This document shows, piece after piece, positions 25,648 through 34,695 of a stretch of 64,000 bases of DNA (its first letter is position 1; each line of letters begins with the position of its first letter). Source of the stretch: Paludisphaera rhizosphaerae. GTDB taxonomy: Bacteria; Planctomycetota; Planctomycetia; Isosphaerales; Isosphaeraceae. The position numbers were made by a program, and so were the translations under genes. Below the pieces are notes generated by a model that saw only the letters and a list, made by a program, of their open reading frames with translations, did no database searches and had not been told where the DNA came from. The DNA lies in assembly GCF_011065895.1 (NCBI RefSeq), contig NZ_JAALCR010000011.1, forward strand, positions 174,468 to 238,467, in the 5' to 3' direction.

Positions 25648-28551
25648 ATGAACATCAACGAAATCCCCAAGCAGTACGACCCGAAAGACGCTCAGGACCG
25701 CTGGTATCCGGTCTGGATGGAGCGAGGGTACTTCCACGCCGATCCGTCCTGCGACAAGCCGCCTTACTGCATCGTCATCCCGCCGCCGAACGTCACGGGG
25801 GCCCTGCACCTGGGCCACGCGCTGAACAACACGCTCCAGGACGTGCTCATCCGTTGGCGTCGGATGCAGGGCTGGGACTGCCTCTGGATGCCCGGAACCG
25901 ACCACGCCGGCATCGCCACCCAGGCCGTCGTCGAACGCCGGCTGTTGGAGGAGCAGAAGCTCACCCGCCACGACGTCGGCCGCGAGGCGCTCGTCGAGAA
26001 GATCTGGGCCTGGAAGGACGAGTACGAGAAGCGGATCCTCGGCCAGCTTCGGCTGATGGGCTGCTCGTGCGACTGGGAACGCACCCGGTTCACGCTTGAC
26101 GAGGTCTGCTCTCAGGCCGTCCGGCGGACGTTCTTCAACCTGTTCAAGGCCGGCAAGATCTTCCGCGGCAAGCGGCTGGTGAACTGGGACGTCCAGCTCC
26201 GCACGGCCGTCGCCGACGACGAGATCTACTACGAGGACAAGCCGGGCAAGCTCTGGACGATCAAGTATCCGGTCTCCGGCTCCGAGGAGTCCCTGCACGT
26301 CGCCACCACGCGTCCCGAGACGATGCTCGGCGACACCGCCGTGGCCGTCCACCCGGATGACCCTCGCTACAAGCACCTGATCGGCAAGACCCTCGACCTG
26401 CCGCTGACCGACCGCAAGATCCCCGTGATCGGCGATGCCATCCTTGTGGATCCGAAGTTCGGCACCGGCTGCGTGAAAGTCACCCCTGCGCATGACCCGA
26501 ACGACTACCAGACGGGCCAGCGGCACGGGCTGGAGATGATCAACCTGCTCAACCCCGACGGTACGTTCAACGCGAACGCCGGCCCGAAGTACGCCGGACT
26601 CGACCGCGTGGTCGTGCGCAAGCGGGTGCTCGCCGACCTGGAAGCCACCGGCCTCCTCGAGAAGGAAGAGCCGTACAACGTGCGGCTCAACTACTCCGAC
26701 CGCAGCAAGACCCCGATCGAGCCCTATCTGTCCGACCAGTGGTTCGTTCGGATGGCCGACGACGCCGATGGCTCCCCCGGCTTCGCCCAGCAGGCCATCG
26801 ACGCCGTGTCTTCCGGCAAGGTGAGGATCACCCCCGAGCGCTACGCCAAGAGCTACGCCGACTGGCTCGGCGAGAAGCGCGACTGGTGCATCAGTCGACA
26901 GCTCTGGTGGGGACATCGCATCCCCATCTGGTACTGCTCGACCTGTTCGGCCGACGACCTCGAGTTGGCCTTTGGCGGCCGGTCCGACGTCTTCTGGACC
27001 GAGGCCGAAGCCGGCGGCTGGCTCATCTGCGCCGAGCATGACCTGAAGGCCGACGCCGTCCCCGGCCACACCCTGACGCAGGATCCCGACGTCCTGGATA
27101 CCTGGTTCAGCTCGGCCCTCTGGCCGCACTCGACGTTGGGCTGGCCCGACGACACGCCCGAGTTGCGCAAGTATTACCCGACGAGCGTCCTCTCGACGGC
27201 TCGCGACATTATCACCCTGTGGGTCGCCCGCATGGTGATCTTCGGCCAGTTCAACGTCCACGAGGTCCCGTTCCGCGACGTCTACATCCACCCCGTGATC
27301 CAGGACGGCAACGGCAAGCGGATGTCGAAGTCGGCCGGCAACGGCGTGGACCCCGTCGACATCATCGAGGCCTACGGGGCCGACGCTCTGCGCTACACCC
27401 TGGCCGCCGGCGCAACCGAAACCCAGGATCTCCGCATGCCCGTCGAGAAGCTCAAGCTCCCCGACGGCCGCGAGATCAACACCTCGGACCGCTTCGAGCA
27501 GGGCCGCAACTTCGGCAACAAGGTCTGGAACGTCGCCCGCCTGGTGATGATGAACCTGGAAGGCTATCAGCCTGCCCCGGTGGACGTGGCGAGCCTCCCC
27601 GTCGAGGATCGCTGGATCCTCGCCGAGCTGGACGCGACCGTCGCCGCGACGACCGAGCACCTCGACGCCTTCCGGTTCGCCGAGGCCGCCAAGGGTCTGC
27701 GCGACTTCTGCTGGGGCGAGTTCTGCGACTGGTACGTCGAGTTCGTCAAGAACCGTCTGCGCGATCCCGAATCCCGCCCGGTCGCCCAGCGCGTGGCGGC
27801 GGCGGTGCTCGACTCGCTTTGCCGGCTCTTGCACCCGATCATGCCGTTCCTCACCGAGCAGATCTGGGCCCCGCTCGGCGAACTGGCTCCGATCCGAGGC
27901 GTCCCCACGCCAGCGCCCGCCGATACGCACGTCTGCGTGGCCGCCTGGCCAGTTGTCAAAGGATTGCAAGACAGCGAGGCTCTCGAGACAGTGCAGCAGT
28001 GGAGAGAAAAAATCCAAGTCATTCGCAACTTAAGAGCTGAGCGCAACGTCCCTAAGGATGCAAAAATTTCTCCGCAGATCATCGCCGAAAATGCAGTTGC
28101 TGCACGGCTTCGCCAAGGCGAAGAGATCATCAAATCGCTAACGGGTTCAGTCGCGCTAGTTATCCAGGGCATCGCCGCGTCCCCTCTTCCAACCGATCCT
28201 CCGACTCATGATGAGGAGAGGAAGGGTGGCTCCGATCTCGCGCTTGGAAACATCAGTTTATCCGCCACTGGCACGTACAATCCTCCTCAGAGCGACTCTG
28301 CTGTGACGGTCCTTACTGATGCCAAGGTCGTCCTGCCGTTGGAGGGGCTGATCGACAAGGAGGCCGAGCGGGCCAAGTTGAAGAAGTCGCTGGCGGATCT
28401 CGACAAGCAGATCGCCCCGCTGAAGGGGAAGCTCTCCAACGAAGGCTTCGTCTCGCGGGCTCCGGCCGACGTCGTGACCGCATCGCGGGCGAAGTTGGCC
28501 GAACTGGAGGCCCAGCGGGCCTCGGTCGCCGGCCTGCTGGAATCCGCTTGA
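25648..28551 (+). CDS. valS: Valyl-tRNA synthetase, with an anomalous C-terminal segment
   Basis: A 967-residue class I aminoacyl-tRNA synthetase that charges tRNA-Val. It has the HIGH box GALHLGHALNN, an editing domain (RPETMLGDTAVAVHPDD), GTDHAGIATQ and the KMSKS box GKRMSKSAGNGVDP. The anticodon-binding helical domain includes EFCDWYVEFVKNRL, and a C-terminal coiled coil completes it (EAERAKLKKSLADLDKQIAPLKGKLSNEGF, in part). Between about residues 768 and 890 (27,950-28,320) base composition drops and codons such as TTA and AGA appear. Within it, about residues 843-885 form a low-complexity insert with DEERKGG and YNPPQSD. The frame is intact throughout. Confidence 0.95.
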   Translation: MNINEIPKQYDPKDAQDRWYPVWMERGYFHADPSCDKPPYCIVIPPPNVTGALHLGHALNNTLQDVLIRWRRMQGWDCLWMPGTDHAGIATQAVVERRLLEEQKLTRHDVGREALVEKIWAWKDEYEKRILGQLRLMGCSCDWERTRFTLDEVCSQAVRRTFFNLFKAGKIFRGKRLVNWDVQLRTAVADDEIYYEDKPGKLWTIKYPVSGSEESLHVATTRPETMLGDTAVAVHPDDPRYKHLIGKTLDLPLTDRKIPVIGDAILVDPKFGTGCVKVTPAHDPNDYQTGQRHGLEMINLLNPDGTFNANAGPKYAGLDRVVVRKRVLADLEATGLLEKEEPYNVRLNYSDRSKTPIEPYLSDQWFVRMADDADGSPGFAQQAIDAVSSGKVRITPERYAKSYADWLGEKRDWCISRQLWWGHRIPIWYCSTCSADDLELAFGGRSDVFWTEAEAGGWLICAEHDLKADAVPGHTLTQDPDVLDTWFSSALWPHSTLGWPDDTPELRKYYPTSVLSTARDIITLWVARMVIFGQFNVHEVPFRDVYIHPVIQDGNGKRMSKSAGNGVDPVDIIEAYGADALRYTLAAGATETQDLRMPVEKLKLPDGREINTSDRFEQGRNFGNKVWNVARLVMMNLEGYQPAPVDVASLPVEDRWILAELDATVAATTEHLDAFRFAEAAKGLRDFCWGEFCDWYVEFVKNRLRDPESRPVAQRVAAAVLDSLCRLLHPIMPFLTEQIWAPLGELAPIRGVPTPAPADTHVCVAAWPVVKGLQDSEALETVQQWREKIQVIRNLRAERNVPKDAKISPQIIAENAVAARLRQGEEIIKSLTGSVALVIQGIAASPLPTDPPTHDEERKGGSDLALGNISLSATGTYNPPQSDSAVTVLTDAKVVLPLEGLIDKEAERAKLKKSLADLDKQIAPLKGKLSNEGFVSRAPADVVTASRAKLAELEAQRASVAGLLESA

Positions 28552-28560
28552 AAACGCCGA

Positions 28561-28589
28561 CCCGCCGCAAGTTGACGGCTTGCGGCGGG
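28561..28589 (+). terminator. Hairpin after valS
   Basis: CCCGCCGCAAG and CTTGCGGCGGG form a perfect 11-bp stem around a 7-nt loop, 10 nt past the valS stop. There is no following T-run, so it may be a terminator of the U-poor high-GC kind or a processing/stability hairpin ahead of the next gene. Confidence 0.6.
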
Positions 28590-28690
28590 CCCGATACGAT
28601 CAGAGCAGCCCGCCGCGGAGGCGTCGCATCCGGCGGCGGGGCCGAGACGAGACGTCGCGTCCGGCGGGGCGAGAAGAAGGGGTGGGTGCC

Positions 28691-29086
28691 GTGCCGGTCC
28701 AGATGGATCTAATCCGGATCATCATCAATGAGAACAGCGATCAGCATATCATCTTCCTTAAGGAAGTCGACGGCGACCGCATGTTCCCGATTGTGATCGG
28801 CATCTTCGAGGCCACCAGCATCGACCGCCGAGTCAAGAACCAGACGAGCGTTCGCCCGTTGACCCACGACCTCCTGGCCAGCACCATCGAAGCGCTGGGC
28901 GGCGAACTCCAGGACATCTACATCAACGAGCTGCGCGACCATACGTACTTCGCCAAGCTCCGGATCCGCCACGACGGAGACCTGATCGAAGTGGACTCCC
29001 GCCCCAGCGACGCGATAGCGCTGGCCGTGGCCGTGGACGTCCCCATTTACGTCGCCGAGGACATCATCGACGAGGCCAGCCAGTAA
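28691..29086 (+). CDS. Bifunctional nuclease family (DUF151) protein
   Basis: A 131-residue protein of the BFN/DUF151 family. It matches the family opening M-D-L-I-R-I-I-I-N-E-N-S-D-Q-H-I-I-F-L-K-E, then MFPIVIGIFEATSIDRR, RPLTHDLLASTIEALGG and VDSRPSDAIALAVAVDVPIYVAEDII. Related plant proteins have DNase and RNase activity; the bacterial role is unclear. GTG at 28,691 (VPVQMDLIRI) matches where relatives begin. Confidence 0.88.
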   Translation: MPVQMDLIRIIINENSDQHIIFLKEVDGDRMFPIVIGIFEATSIDRRVKNQTSVRPLTHDLLASTIEALGGELQDIYINELRDHTYFAKLRIRHDGDLIEVDSRPSDAIALAVAVDVPIYVAEDIIDEASQ

Positions 29087-29104
29087 GCGAACCGAACGAC
29101 TCCC

Positions 29105-29191
29105 GGAGGGGTGCCAGAGTGGTCGATTGGGGCGGTCTTGAAAACCGCTGACGCCTTAAAACGTCCGTGGGTTCGAATCCCACCCCCTCCG
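29105..29191 (+). tRNA. tRNA-Ser (anticodon UGA)
   Basis: A class II tRNA with acceptor GGAGGGG paired with CCCCTCC and the D-loop AGTGGTCGATTGGGGC. The anticodon arm is GCGGT-CTTGAAA-ACCGC (anticodon TGA). A long variable arm and T-loop GTTCGAATC follow. No CCA is encoded, consistent with the cca gene at 2312. Confidence 0.95.
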
Positions 29192-29235
29192 CTTCCGATT
29201 CCGTACAACGTCCAGTCTCATCCCGCCTCGATGCA

Positions 29236-29320
29236 GCCGGCGTGGCGAAACGGCAGACGCAGTGGACTTAAAATCCTCGGGGCGGCAACGCCCGTGTGGG
29301 TTCGACTCCCACCGCCGGCA
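29236..29320 (+). tRNA. tRNA-Leu (anticodon UAA)
   Basis: A class II tRNA with acceptor GCCGGCG paired with CGCCGGC. The anticodon loop is CTTAAAA (anticodon TAA) within TGGA/TCC-type pairing. A long variable arm (CGGGGCGGCAACGCCCG) and T-loop GTTCGACTC follow. CCA is not encoded. Its 3' end faces the minus-strand lipid locus 67 bp away. Confidence 0.95.
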
Positions 29321-29387
29321 TTTCACTTGCATCGACACACGGCGGACCTACCGCGAGCGCGTGACACTTCTCAAGGCCCGGCGTTCG

Positions 29388-30296
29388 TCAGGGGATCCGT
29401 CGTTGCGGATCCTGCGAGGGCATCGAAGACCGGCGTCCAGTCCTACCAACCTCGCCTTCCCCAATGTTGCGGCAGGCGAGAAGTGGGACGACACGTCGTC
29501 GGGCGTAAACGTTGAAAACGGCGAACTCGCCGCCCCACTCGTCCTGGTCGGCGACGGCGTCGAAACCGACTCTCTCGAGTCTGTCGAGGACCCGCCTGAG
29601 TCGGCCATCGATATCGTGAACTTCCAGGACCACCTGCCGAACTCGAGCCCAATCTGCGTCTTCCAGGCCCGCCAGAACTTCCCACTCGCTGTTCTCTACG
29701 TCGATCTTGAGCAGGTCGATCGACTCGACGACGTGGGTGGAGATGATCTCGGAGAGCGTCTTCAGCGGACACTGAATCGTCTGCTCGCCGGAGAAGAAGT
29801 AGAAGTCAAGCGCCCGGGCGAGCACTCTCCTGGGTTGCTCAAGTACTCGACCCAGGAAGTTCGACGAGCGTCCTCGCACACCCCTCGCGATGAACTCGTT
29901 GCGCGCGGCCCGAAGCTGCGGGATATGGCTCGGCGAGCAGGTGGCCAGCGCGGACGCTCGTGGGAACCGGGTGAAGGTCGCCGTGCCGGAATGATCGGAG
30001 AGGCCCATGTTGAAAACCTTGACCTTGTCGGCCAGGGGCTCAGCGTTCCGTCGCAAGAGTTCGAAGGTCTCGGGTATGGGCTCGAACGCGTAAAGTTCGA
30101 AGTCTCGCAGAGAGCGAGAGACGAACAGGGCGAACATCCCGATATTCGCCCCCACGTCGAAAACCCGGGCTCCCTCAAGCAACTCAATTCCGTGCTTGAG
30201 GTAGCACTCCTGGACGAAAATCTCGTGGTAGATGAACCTAGCGTCAATCCGATTCGCCGCGTGGATCGTCAGGCCGTTGGGCAGTCGAACTTTCAT
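29388..30296 (-). CDS. FkbM-family SAM-dependent methyltransferase (copy 1)
   Basis: A 302-residue FkbM-type O-methyltransferase. It has MKVRLPNGLTIHAANRIDARFIYHEIF, then the SAM motif VFDVGANIGMFALFVS and YAFEPIPETFELLRRN. The domain-defining LLKIDVENSEWEVLAGL and VVLEVHD follow. It is homologous to the gene at 37,358 throughout, including the region before the SAM motif. I chose the start that aligns with that paralogue. ATG at 30,359, overlapping the permease stop, is an alternative that adds 21 residues. It closes the export operon; the substrate is presumably the exported product. Confidence 0.82.
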   Translation of the reverse strand: MKVRLPNGLTIHAANRIDARFIYHEIFVQECYLKHGIELLEGARVFDVGANIGMFALFVSRSLRDFELYAFEPIPETFELLRRNAEPLADKVKVFNMGLSDHSGTATFTRFPRASALATCSPSHIPQLRAARNEFIARGVRGRSSNFLGRVLEQPRRVLARALDFYFFSGEQTIQCPLKTLSEIISTHVVESIDLLKIDVENSEWEVLAGLEDADWARVRQVVLEVHDIDGRLRRVLDRLERVGFDAVADQDEWGGEFAVFNVYARRRVVPLLACRNIGEGEVGRTGRRSSMPSQDPQRRIP

Positions 30297-30351
30297 GCGG
30301 ATGCGATCCTCCTCAAGCGCCCGTCCGCCGAATGGGTTGGTCCATCGACGC

Positions 30352-31566
30352 TTACTCATGCCGCAGAGCGTCGATGGGATTAAGCAGAGCCGCCTTAACG
30401 GCGGGCAGCAGGCCGAAGACAGTCCCCGTACCGGCGGAGATCCCAAAGCCGAGAGCCACCGCCCACCACGGCACGACGACGTCCACCATCTTGGGATGCT
30501 GACTCGCCAGCGCGCAGAGGCCGTAGCCAAGGGCGACTCCAATCCCTCCTCCCAGAATGCTCAAGGTCACGGCCTCAGCGAGGAACTGGGCCAGGATGTC
30601 CCGCCGCCCCGCGCCGATGGCCTTACGCAGACCGATCTCGCGAGTGCGCTCGGTCACGCTGACGAGCATCATGTTCATGATCCCGATGCCGCTGACCAGC
30701 AGCGAGATGCCGACGATGCCGGCCAGCATCGCGGTAGCGGCCAGGCTGATGGCGTTGAACGCATCGAGAATCTCGTCCTGGGTTCGGATGCTGAAGTCGT
30801 TGGGCTGATGCGCCTCAAGCCCATGCCTGCGCCTCAGGAGATTGGTAATCTGCGCGCGAGCCTCAGGCACCTGCTCCTCGGAGGTCGCCATCGCCACGAA
30901 AGCGAGCTTCCTCCGCTGGGACGGATACATCTTCATGGCCATCGTGTAGGGGACCAGGACCACATCGTCCTGGCTGACGCCGATGAGCGACCCCTTCTCC
31001 TTGAGAATGCCGACGACCTCGAAGCGACGGCCATCAAGCAGGAGCGACTGGCCGACGAGTTCCTCATCGACGGCCAGCTTGCGGAGGGTTTCACGACCGA
31101 CGAGGCAAACCTGATGTGCGTGCTCGATGTCCGCCACGGCGAGCGGGCGGCCGACGTCGACCTCGAACTTCCGGATCGCGTGGTATTCGACCGAGATCCC
31201 CTCCAGCGGAACCTCCACCTCATCGCGGCCGTAACGAACGGAAATCGCCGCCTGTCGCGGGTCCGGAGAAACCAGCCGGAGGGCCTCGCACTCCTCCATG
31301 ACGCTCTCCAGGTCGCGGACGTCGATTTCCGCCCGGCCGAGCGTGCGTCCGGCGTCGCCGGCGGGACGCTCGGGAGCGACCCAGATCGCGTTCGTACCCC
31401 ACCCTTTCAGATATTCGGACACGTAGCGTGAGAAGCCGACGACGACGCTCACCACGGTGATCGTGGACGCGACGGCGATGATCATCCCCACCATCGTCAG
31501 CAGCGACCGGGACCGGCTGGCCCGGAGTTGTTCCATCGCGATGGGGAAATTACTCGCGATCGACAT
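30352..31566 (-). CDS. ABC transporter permease, FtsX/MacB type (DevC-like)
   Basis: A 404-residue permease with the MacB/FtsX topology. Helix 1 is in RSLLTMVGMIIAVASTITVVSVVVG, followed by a large periplasmic domain (about residues 50-270). Three C-terminal helices follow (AATAMLAGIVGISLLVSGIGIMNMML, AVTLSILGGGIGVALGYGLCAL and AVALGFGISAGTGTVFGLLP). The coupling signature TERTREIGLRKAIGA is present. It lacks a fused ATPase, which is encoded by the gene 18 bp upstream. Such mechanotransmission-type exporters push lipids or peptides from the periplasm toward an outer-membrane duct. Confidence 0.92.
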   Translation of the reverse strand: MSIASNFPIAMEQLRASRSRSLLTMVGMIIAVASTITVVSVVVGFSRYVSEYLKGWGTNAIWVAPERPAGDAGRTLGRAEIDVRDLESVMEECEALRLVSPDPRQAAISVRYGRDEVEVPLEGISVEYHAIRKFEVDVGRPLAVADIEHAHQVCLVGRETLRKLAVDEELVGQSLLLDGRRFEVVGILKEKGSLIGVSQDDVVLVPYTMAMKMYPSQRRKLAFVAMATSEEQVPEARAQITNLLRRRHGLEAHQPNDFSIRTQDEILDAFNAISLAATAMLAGIVGISLLVSGIGIMNMMLVSVTERTREIGLRKAIGAGRRDILAQFLAEAVTLSILGGGIGVALGYGLCALASQHPKMVDVVVPWWAVALGFGISAGTGTVFGLLPAVKAALLNPIDALRHE

Positions 31567-31584
31567 GGTGCTCGGCCTCGAGTT

Positions 31585-32325
31585 CTAGATAGGGGCGTGG
31601 AGAGCCGCAGCCCGGCGACGATCGGGGGGTGTGACGGAGTTGGTCGTGTCCGACTCGACCCGACCGTCGCGGACGCGGACGACCCGCCGGCAGCGCTCGG
31701 CGACCTCGGGCTCGTGGGTCACGATGATGATCGTCTGGCCCTGGTCGTGCAGCGAGGCGAACAGGCGGAGAATCTCGTCGCCCGTCTGAGTGTCGAGGTT
31801 CCCGGTCGGCTCGTCGGCGAGCAGGATCGAGGGACGGTGAACGAGCGCCCGAGCGATCGCCACCCGCTGTCGCTGTCCGCCGGAGAGTTGAGAAGGGCGG
31901 TGCTCCATCCGCTCGCTGAGCCCCACGCGCGTCAACGCCTCGGCGGCCCTCGCGCGACGGTCCCGCGCGCCGGAGTAAACCAGCGGCAGTTCGACGTTCC
32001 GAAGGGCCGTCTGCCGGGGGAGCAGTTCGAAGGTCTGGAACACGAAGCCGATCCGCTCGCCCCGTACACGTGAGAGTTGCGACTGAGTCAGGCCGGCGAC
32101 GTCCCGCCCCTCGAGCCAGTAGCGACCGGAACTCGGCGCATCCAGGCAACCCAGGATGTTCATCAGGGTCGACTTGCCCGAGCCCGAAGGGCCCATGATC
32201 GCGAGCAGCTCGTTTTGCTCGATGCGCAGGTCGAGTCCTCGGAGGGCGCGGACGGTCTCTTCGCCCACCCGATACTCCTTGGTGATCCCCTCCAAGCGGA
32301 TGACCGGCTCGGCGGTTCTCGTCAT
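31585..32325 (-). CDS. ABC transporter ATP-binding protein (MacB/LolD/DevA-like)
   Basis: A 246-residue ATPase with Walker A MGPSGSGKSTLMNILGCLD and the Q-loop GFVFQTFELLPRQTALRNVELPL. The signature is LSGGQRQRVAIARALV, Walker B is ILLADEPTGNLD, and the switch His is in IIIVTHEPEVAERC. The subfamily (LolD/MacB/DevA) pairs with FtsX-type permeases. The ATG overlaps the adaptor's stop by 4 nt and the permease follows 18 bp later, so this is one transporter unit. Confidence 0.95.
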   Translation of the reverse strand: MTRTAEPVIRLEGITKEYRVGEETVRALRGLDLRIEQNELLAIMGPSGSGKSTLMNILGCLDAPSSGRYWLEGRDVAGLTQSQLSRVRGERIGFVFQTFELLPRQTALRNVELPLVYSGARDRRARAAEALTRVGLSERMEHRPSQLSGGQRQRVAIARALVHRPSILLADEPTGNLDTQTGDEILRLFASLHDQGQTIIIVTHEPEVAERCRRVVRVRDGRVESDTTNSVTPPDRRRAAALHAPI

Positions 32326-33605
32326 GGCGACTCCCTGCTGTCGTCGACGACCCGGACTTCCTGGCCGTCCATGAGCATATCCAGGGCTCGGAAGGGGGAG
32401 ACGACGACCCGTTCGTCGGCCGACACGCCGGAGAGGATCTCAACGCGATGCTCGTCGGTCAGGCCCAGATCGACCGGCCGGACGCGAGCGATTCCTCCCT
32501 CCACCACGAAGGCCACCTTGACGTATCGCGATTCCGAATCCCTCGGCCGGTCCCCGAGCGAACGGGCGTTGCGCTCGGCCCACGCGCGGATGGCCGGAGT
32601 ATTCGGAAGGTCTTTCCGACGGCGATGCACCACCGCATGAGATGGGACGCCCAGTGCGTCGGCGGCCTTGCCCACCTCGATCTCGACCGTGGCCGACATG
32701 CCGGCCAGGAGTGAAGGAGGTGGGTTGTCGACCCGAATCCGGGTCTCGAAGCCGATCGATTCCCCGGATTTCTTCCCCTTCGCCGTGATCTTCTCGACGA
32801 CTCCCTCGATTGCCGTGCGCGCGTCCGACTGCAGATAGACGTGCGCGACCTGACCCGCCCGCACCTGGGGGACGTCGGATTCCTCGACGTCCGCATCGAC
32901 GCGCATGCGAGTCGGGTCGGTGATCGACATCAGCACGGTCCCAGGGAGGTTGACGGTTCCCGCGATGACCACCTCGCCGACACGAACTGACAACCCGGTC
33001 ACGGCCCCGCCGATCGGGGCCCGGATCTCGGTGCGCTTTAATTCTTCCAGGCTGATCCTTCGGAGGGCGTCGCTCTCCAGCAACTCGCGCCGACACATCT
33101 GCAGCGCGGCTTCGCATTTGTGAACGAGCGTCCGCGCGTCGGCCAGCTCGGTGGGTGTGGAATATCCCCGGCCGGCGAGTCGATCGTGCTGGGCCTCGTC
33201 TCTCGTGGCCTTCGCCAGATCGTCCTCGGCCTGCGTGATCGAGGCCCGGATCCGGTCCGTGCGGGCCTGCGCGGAGATCAGCCGGGAATTGGCGTCGGTG
33301 TCGTCGAGCTTCACAAGAAGGTCGTCCGCCTTCACAACGTCCCCCTCCTTGACCTCAACGGCGACGACTCTGCCGAGGATCTGCGAGCCGATATTCACCT
33401 CGTCCACCGGCTCCACGACGCCCGGGGCGGTCACCTTGCGCACGATCCGCCCACGGCTGGGCTTCTCAACGCCGACCTCCATCGGCGGTTCCTTGACGAC
33501 CTGCCAGTCGACCATGATCGAACCGGGACTTCGTTGAATGTTGGCGACGGTCACGGCGGCGGCGAGCGAACCGGCCAGGCTAAGCCACGCGATGAATCGA
33601 AGCAT
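32322..33605 (-). CDS. HlyD/MacA/DevB-like periplasmic adaptor
   Basis: A 427-residue membrane-fusion protein. It has an N-terminal anchor (FIAWLSLAGSLAAAVTVA), the first lipoyl half (GSQILGRVVAVEVKEGDVVKADDLLVKLDDTDA, in part) and a coiled-coil hairpin with an ALQMCRRELLE segment. The second lipoyl half (TEIRAPIGGAVTGLSVRVGEVV), beta-barrel (GMSATVEIEVGKAADALGVP) and membrane-proximal domain complete it. It is fused translationally to the ATPase. ATG at 33,605 has GGGGAGGG directly upstream; earlier in-frame sequence is not protein-like. Confidence 0.92.
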   Translation of the reverse strand: MLRFIAWLSLAGSLAAAVTVANIQRSPGSIMVDWQVVKEPPMEVGVEKPSRGRIVRKVTAPGVVEPVDEVNIGSQILGRVVAVEVKEGDVVKADDLLVKLDDTDANSRLISAQARTDRIRASITQAEDDLAKATRDEAQHDRLAGRGYSTPTELADARTLVHKCEAALQMCRRELLESDALRRISLEELKRTEIRAPIGGAVTGLSVRVGEVVIAGTVNLPGTVLMSITDPTRMRVDADVEESDVPQVRAGQVAHVYLQSDARTAIEGVVEKITAKGKKSGESIGFETRIRVDNPPPSLLAGMSATVEIEVGKAADALGVPSHAVVHRRRKDLPNTPAIRAWAERNARSLGDRPRDSESRYVKVAFVVEGGIARVRPVDLGLTDEHRVEILSGVSADERVVVSPFRALDMLMDGQEVRVVDDSRESP

Positions 33606-33634
33606 ACCCTCCCCCCGAGCGTCGGATCGCTCTG

Positions 33635-34615
33635 TTAACGACCGGCTGTCAGCACCAGACGCATCGCCCCTCCCAGGAGCAGAGCCGTCCCGAAACGAAC
33701 GGACGTCTCGACCGCCGCGAGCGAGCCGCAGGCCAAGGCCGACGTCGCCAGATTCGCCTGGCCGCGTCGCCATCCGCCGAGGGCCATGGCTAACCACCCA
33801 AGGACCGCGAACACCTCGACCTGGCGGAGCGCGAGCCAGGTCGTCGCCCGATACGTGCCCGGCGGCAGGAAAAGCGCGGCCGAGACGTCGACTTCCGGCG
33901 TCCGCAGCGCGAACACCAGCGCCGCCTGCACCGACAGGCCGATCACCCAAAAGACCTGGGCGGCAGCGCAGTCGTCCAGGGCCGCCGCAAAGCCGATCGG
34001 CCGTCCGGTCAACGCGGCGATCGCGCTGAGGAGAACGGCCGCGAGCACGGCTCGGATCGCCGGCGCTGCGGGCTCGATCACGAAGTCGTCGATGACCGCC
34101 AGGGTTTTCCAGAAACTCAATGTCGAACGCTGGTCGCGAATCGCCTTCTGAATTTGGCTGTCGGCCGTCTCACCCACGTTGCGAGACTCCGCACGGGCCG
34201 CCCCCTGCTCCACCGCCTGCCACAGTCCCAGCGATTTCACCCCAGAGAGCCAGAGCACCGCCTGCAAATCCAGGATGAGAACAGCCCAGATCAGCAGCAG
34301 CGGTGCAGCCCTCTTGCCGGGGCGGCGACGGCGGACAGGCTTGCCGCCTCCTTCAACCTGACGATCCCTCCCCGGACCTGGGAAATCCCAGGCGTCGGTC
34401 TCGCTGGTCCCTCTGGAGGGCTCAGCCGGGGAGACGTCCGGAACGACGTGAGCAGTTCCCTCGCTCCGAGCCGGCGTCGTCGACGCCGCCGAGAGTTCGG
34501 GGACGACCAGCCGAGGGCGATCTCGTCCCGGCGCATCGGCCGCCGAGGTCGGGTGTGGGTCCCCCCCGACTGAGCGCTCGACCACGGCCTTGCGTCGATC
34601 TCCAGTCGATGCCAC
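33635..34615 (-). CDS. Polytopic membrane protein, possible Yip1-like
   Basis: A 326-residue protein. The first 100 residues are proline/arginine-rich and disordered. Five membrane helices follow: LLLIWAVLILDLQAVLWL, IRAVLAAVLLSAIAALTG, VFWVIGLSVQAALVFAL, VEVFAVLGWLAMALGG and ALACGSLAAVETSVRFG. The five-helix layout recalls Yip1-domain proteins, but I cannot confirm it. The gene precedes the adaptor by 29 bp in the same operon, so it may serve the exporter. GTG at 34,615 has GGAG 8 nt upstream. Confidence 0.65.
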   Translation of the reverse strand: MASTGDRRKAVVERSVGGDPHPTSAADAPGRDRPRLVVPELSAASTTPARSEGTAHVVPDVSPAEPSRGTSETDAWDFPGPGRDRQVEGGGKPVRRRRPGKRAAPLLLIWAVLILDLQAVLWLSGVKSLGLWQAVEQGAARAESRNVGETADSQIQKAIRDQRSTLSFWKTLAVIDDFVIEPAAPAIRAVLAAVLLSAIAALTGRPIGFAAALDDCAAAQVFWVIGLSVQAALVFALRTPEVDVSAALFLPPGTYRATTWLALRQVEVFAVLGWLAMALGGWRRGQANLATSALACGSLAAVETSVRFGTALLLGGAMRLVLTAGR

Positions 34616-34695
34616 GGCTTGATCTCCGATGTTCGGCGAGTTGTCACGAGCCGACCCGACTCGGCCCGCGCCCTCTCGGGCGCGGGCCGTAGAGA

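Noticed and set aside
29100..29400. Integrase-bearing genomic island at the tRNA pair
   Set aside because: No integrase, transposase or direct repeat of a tRNA end was found in the window. Kept only as a low-level finding about position.
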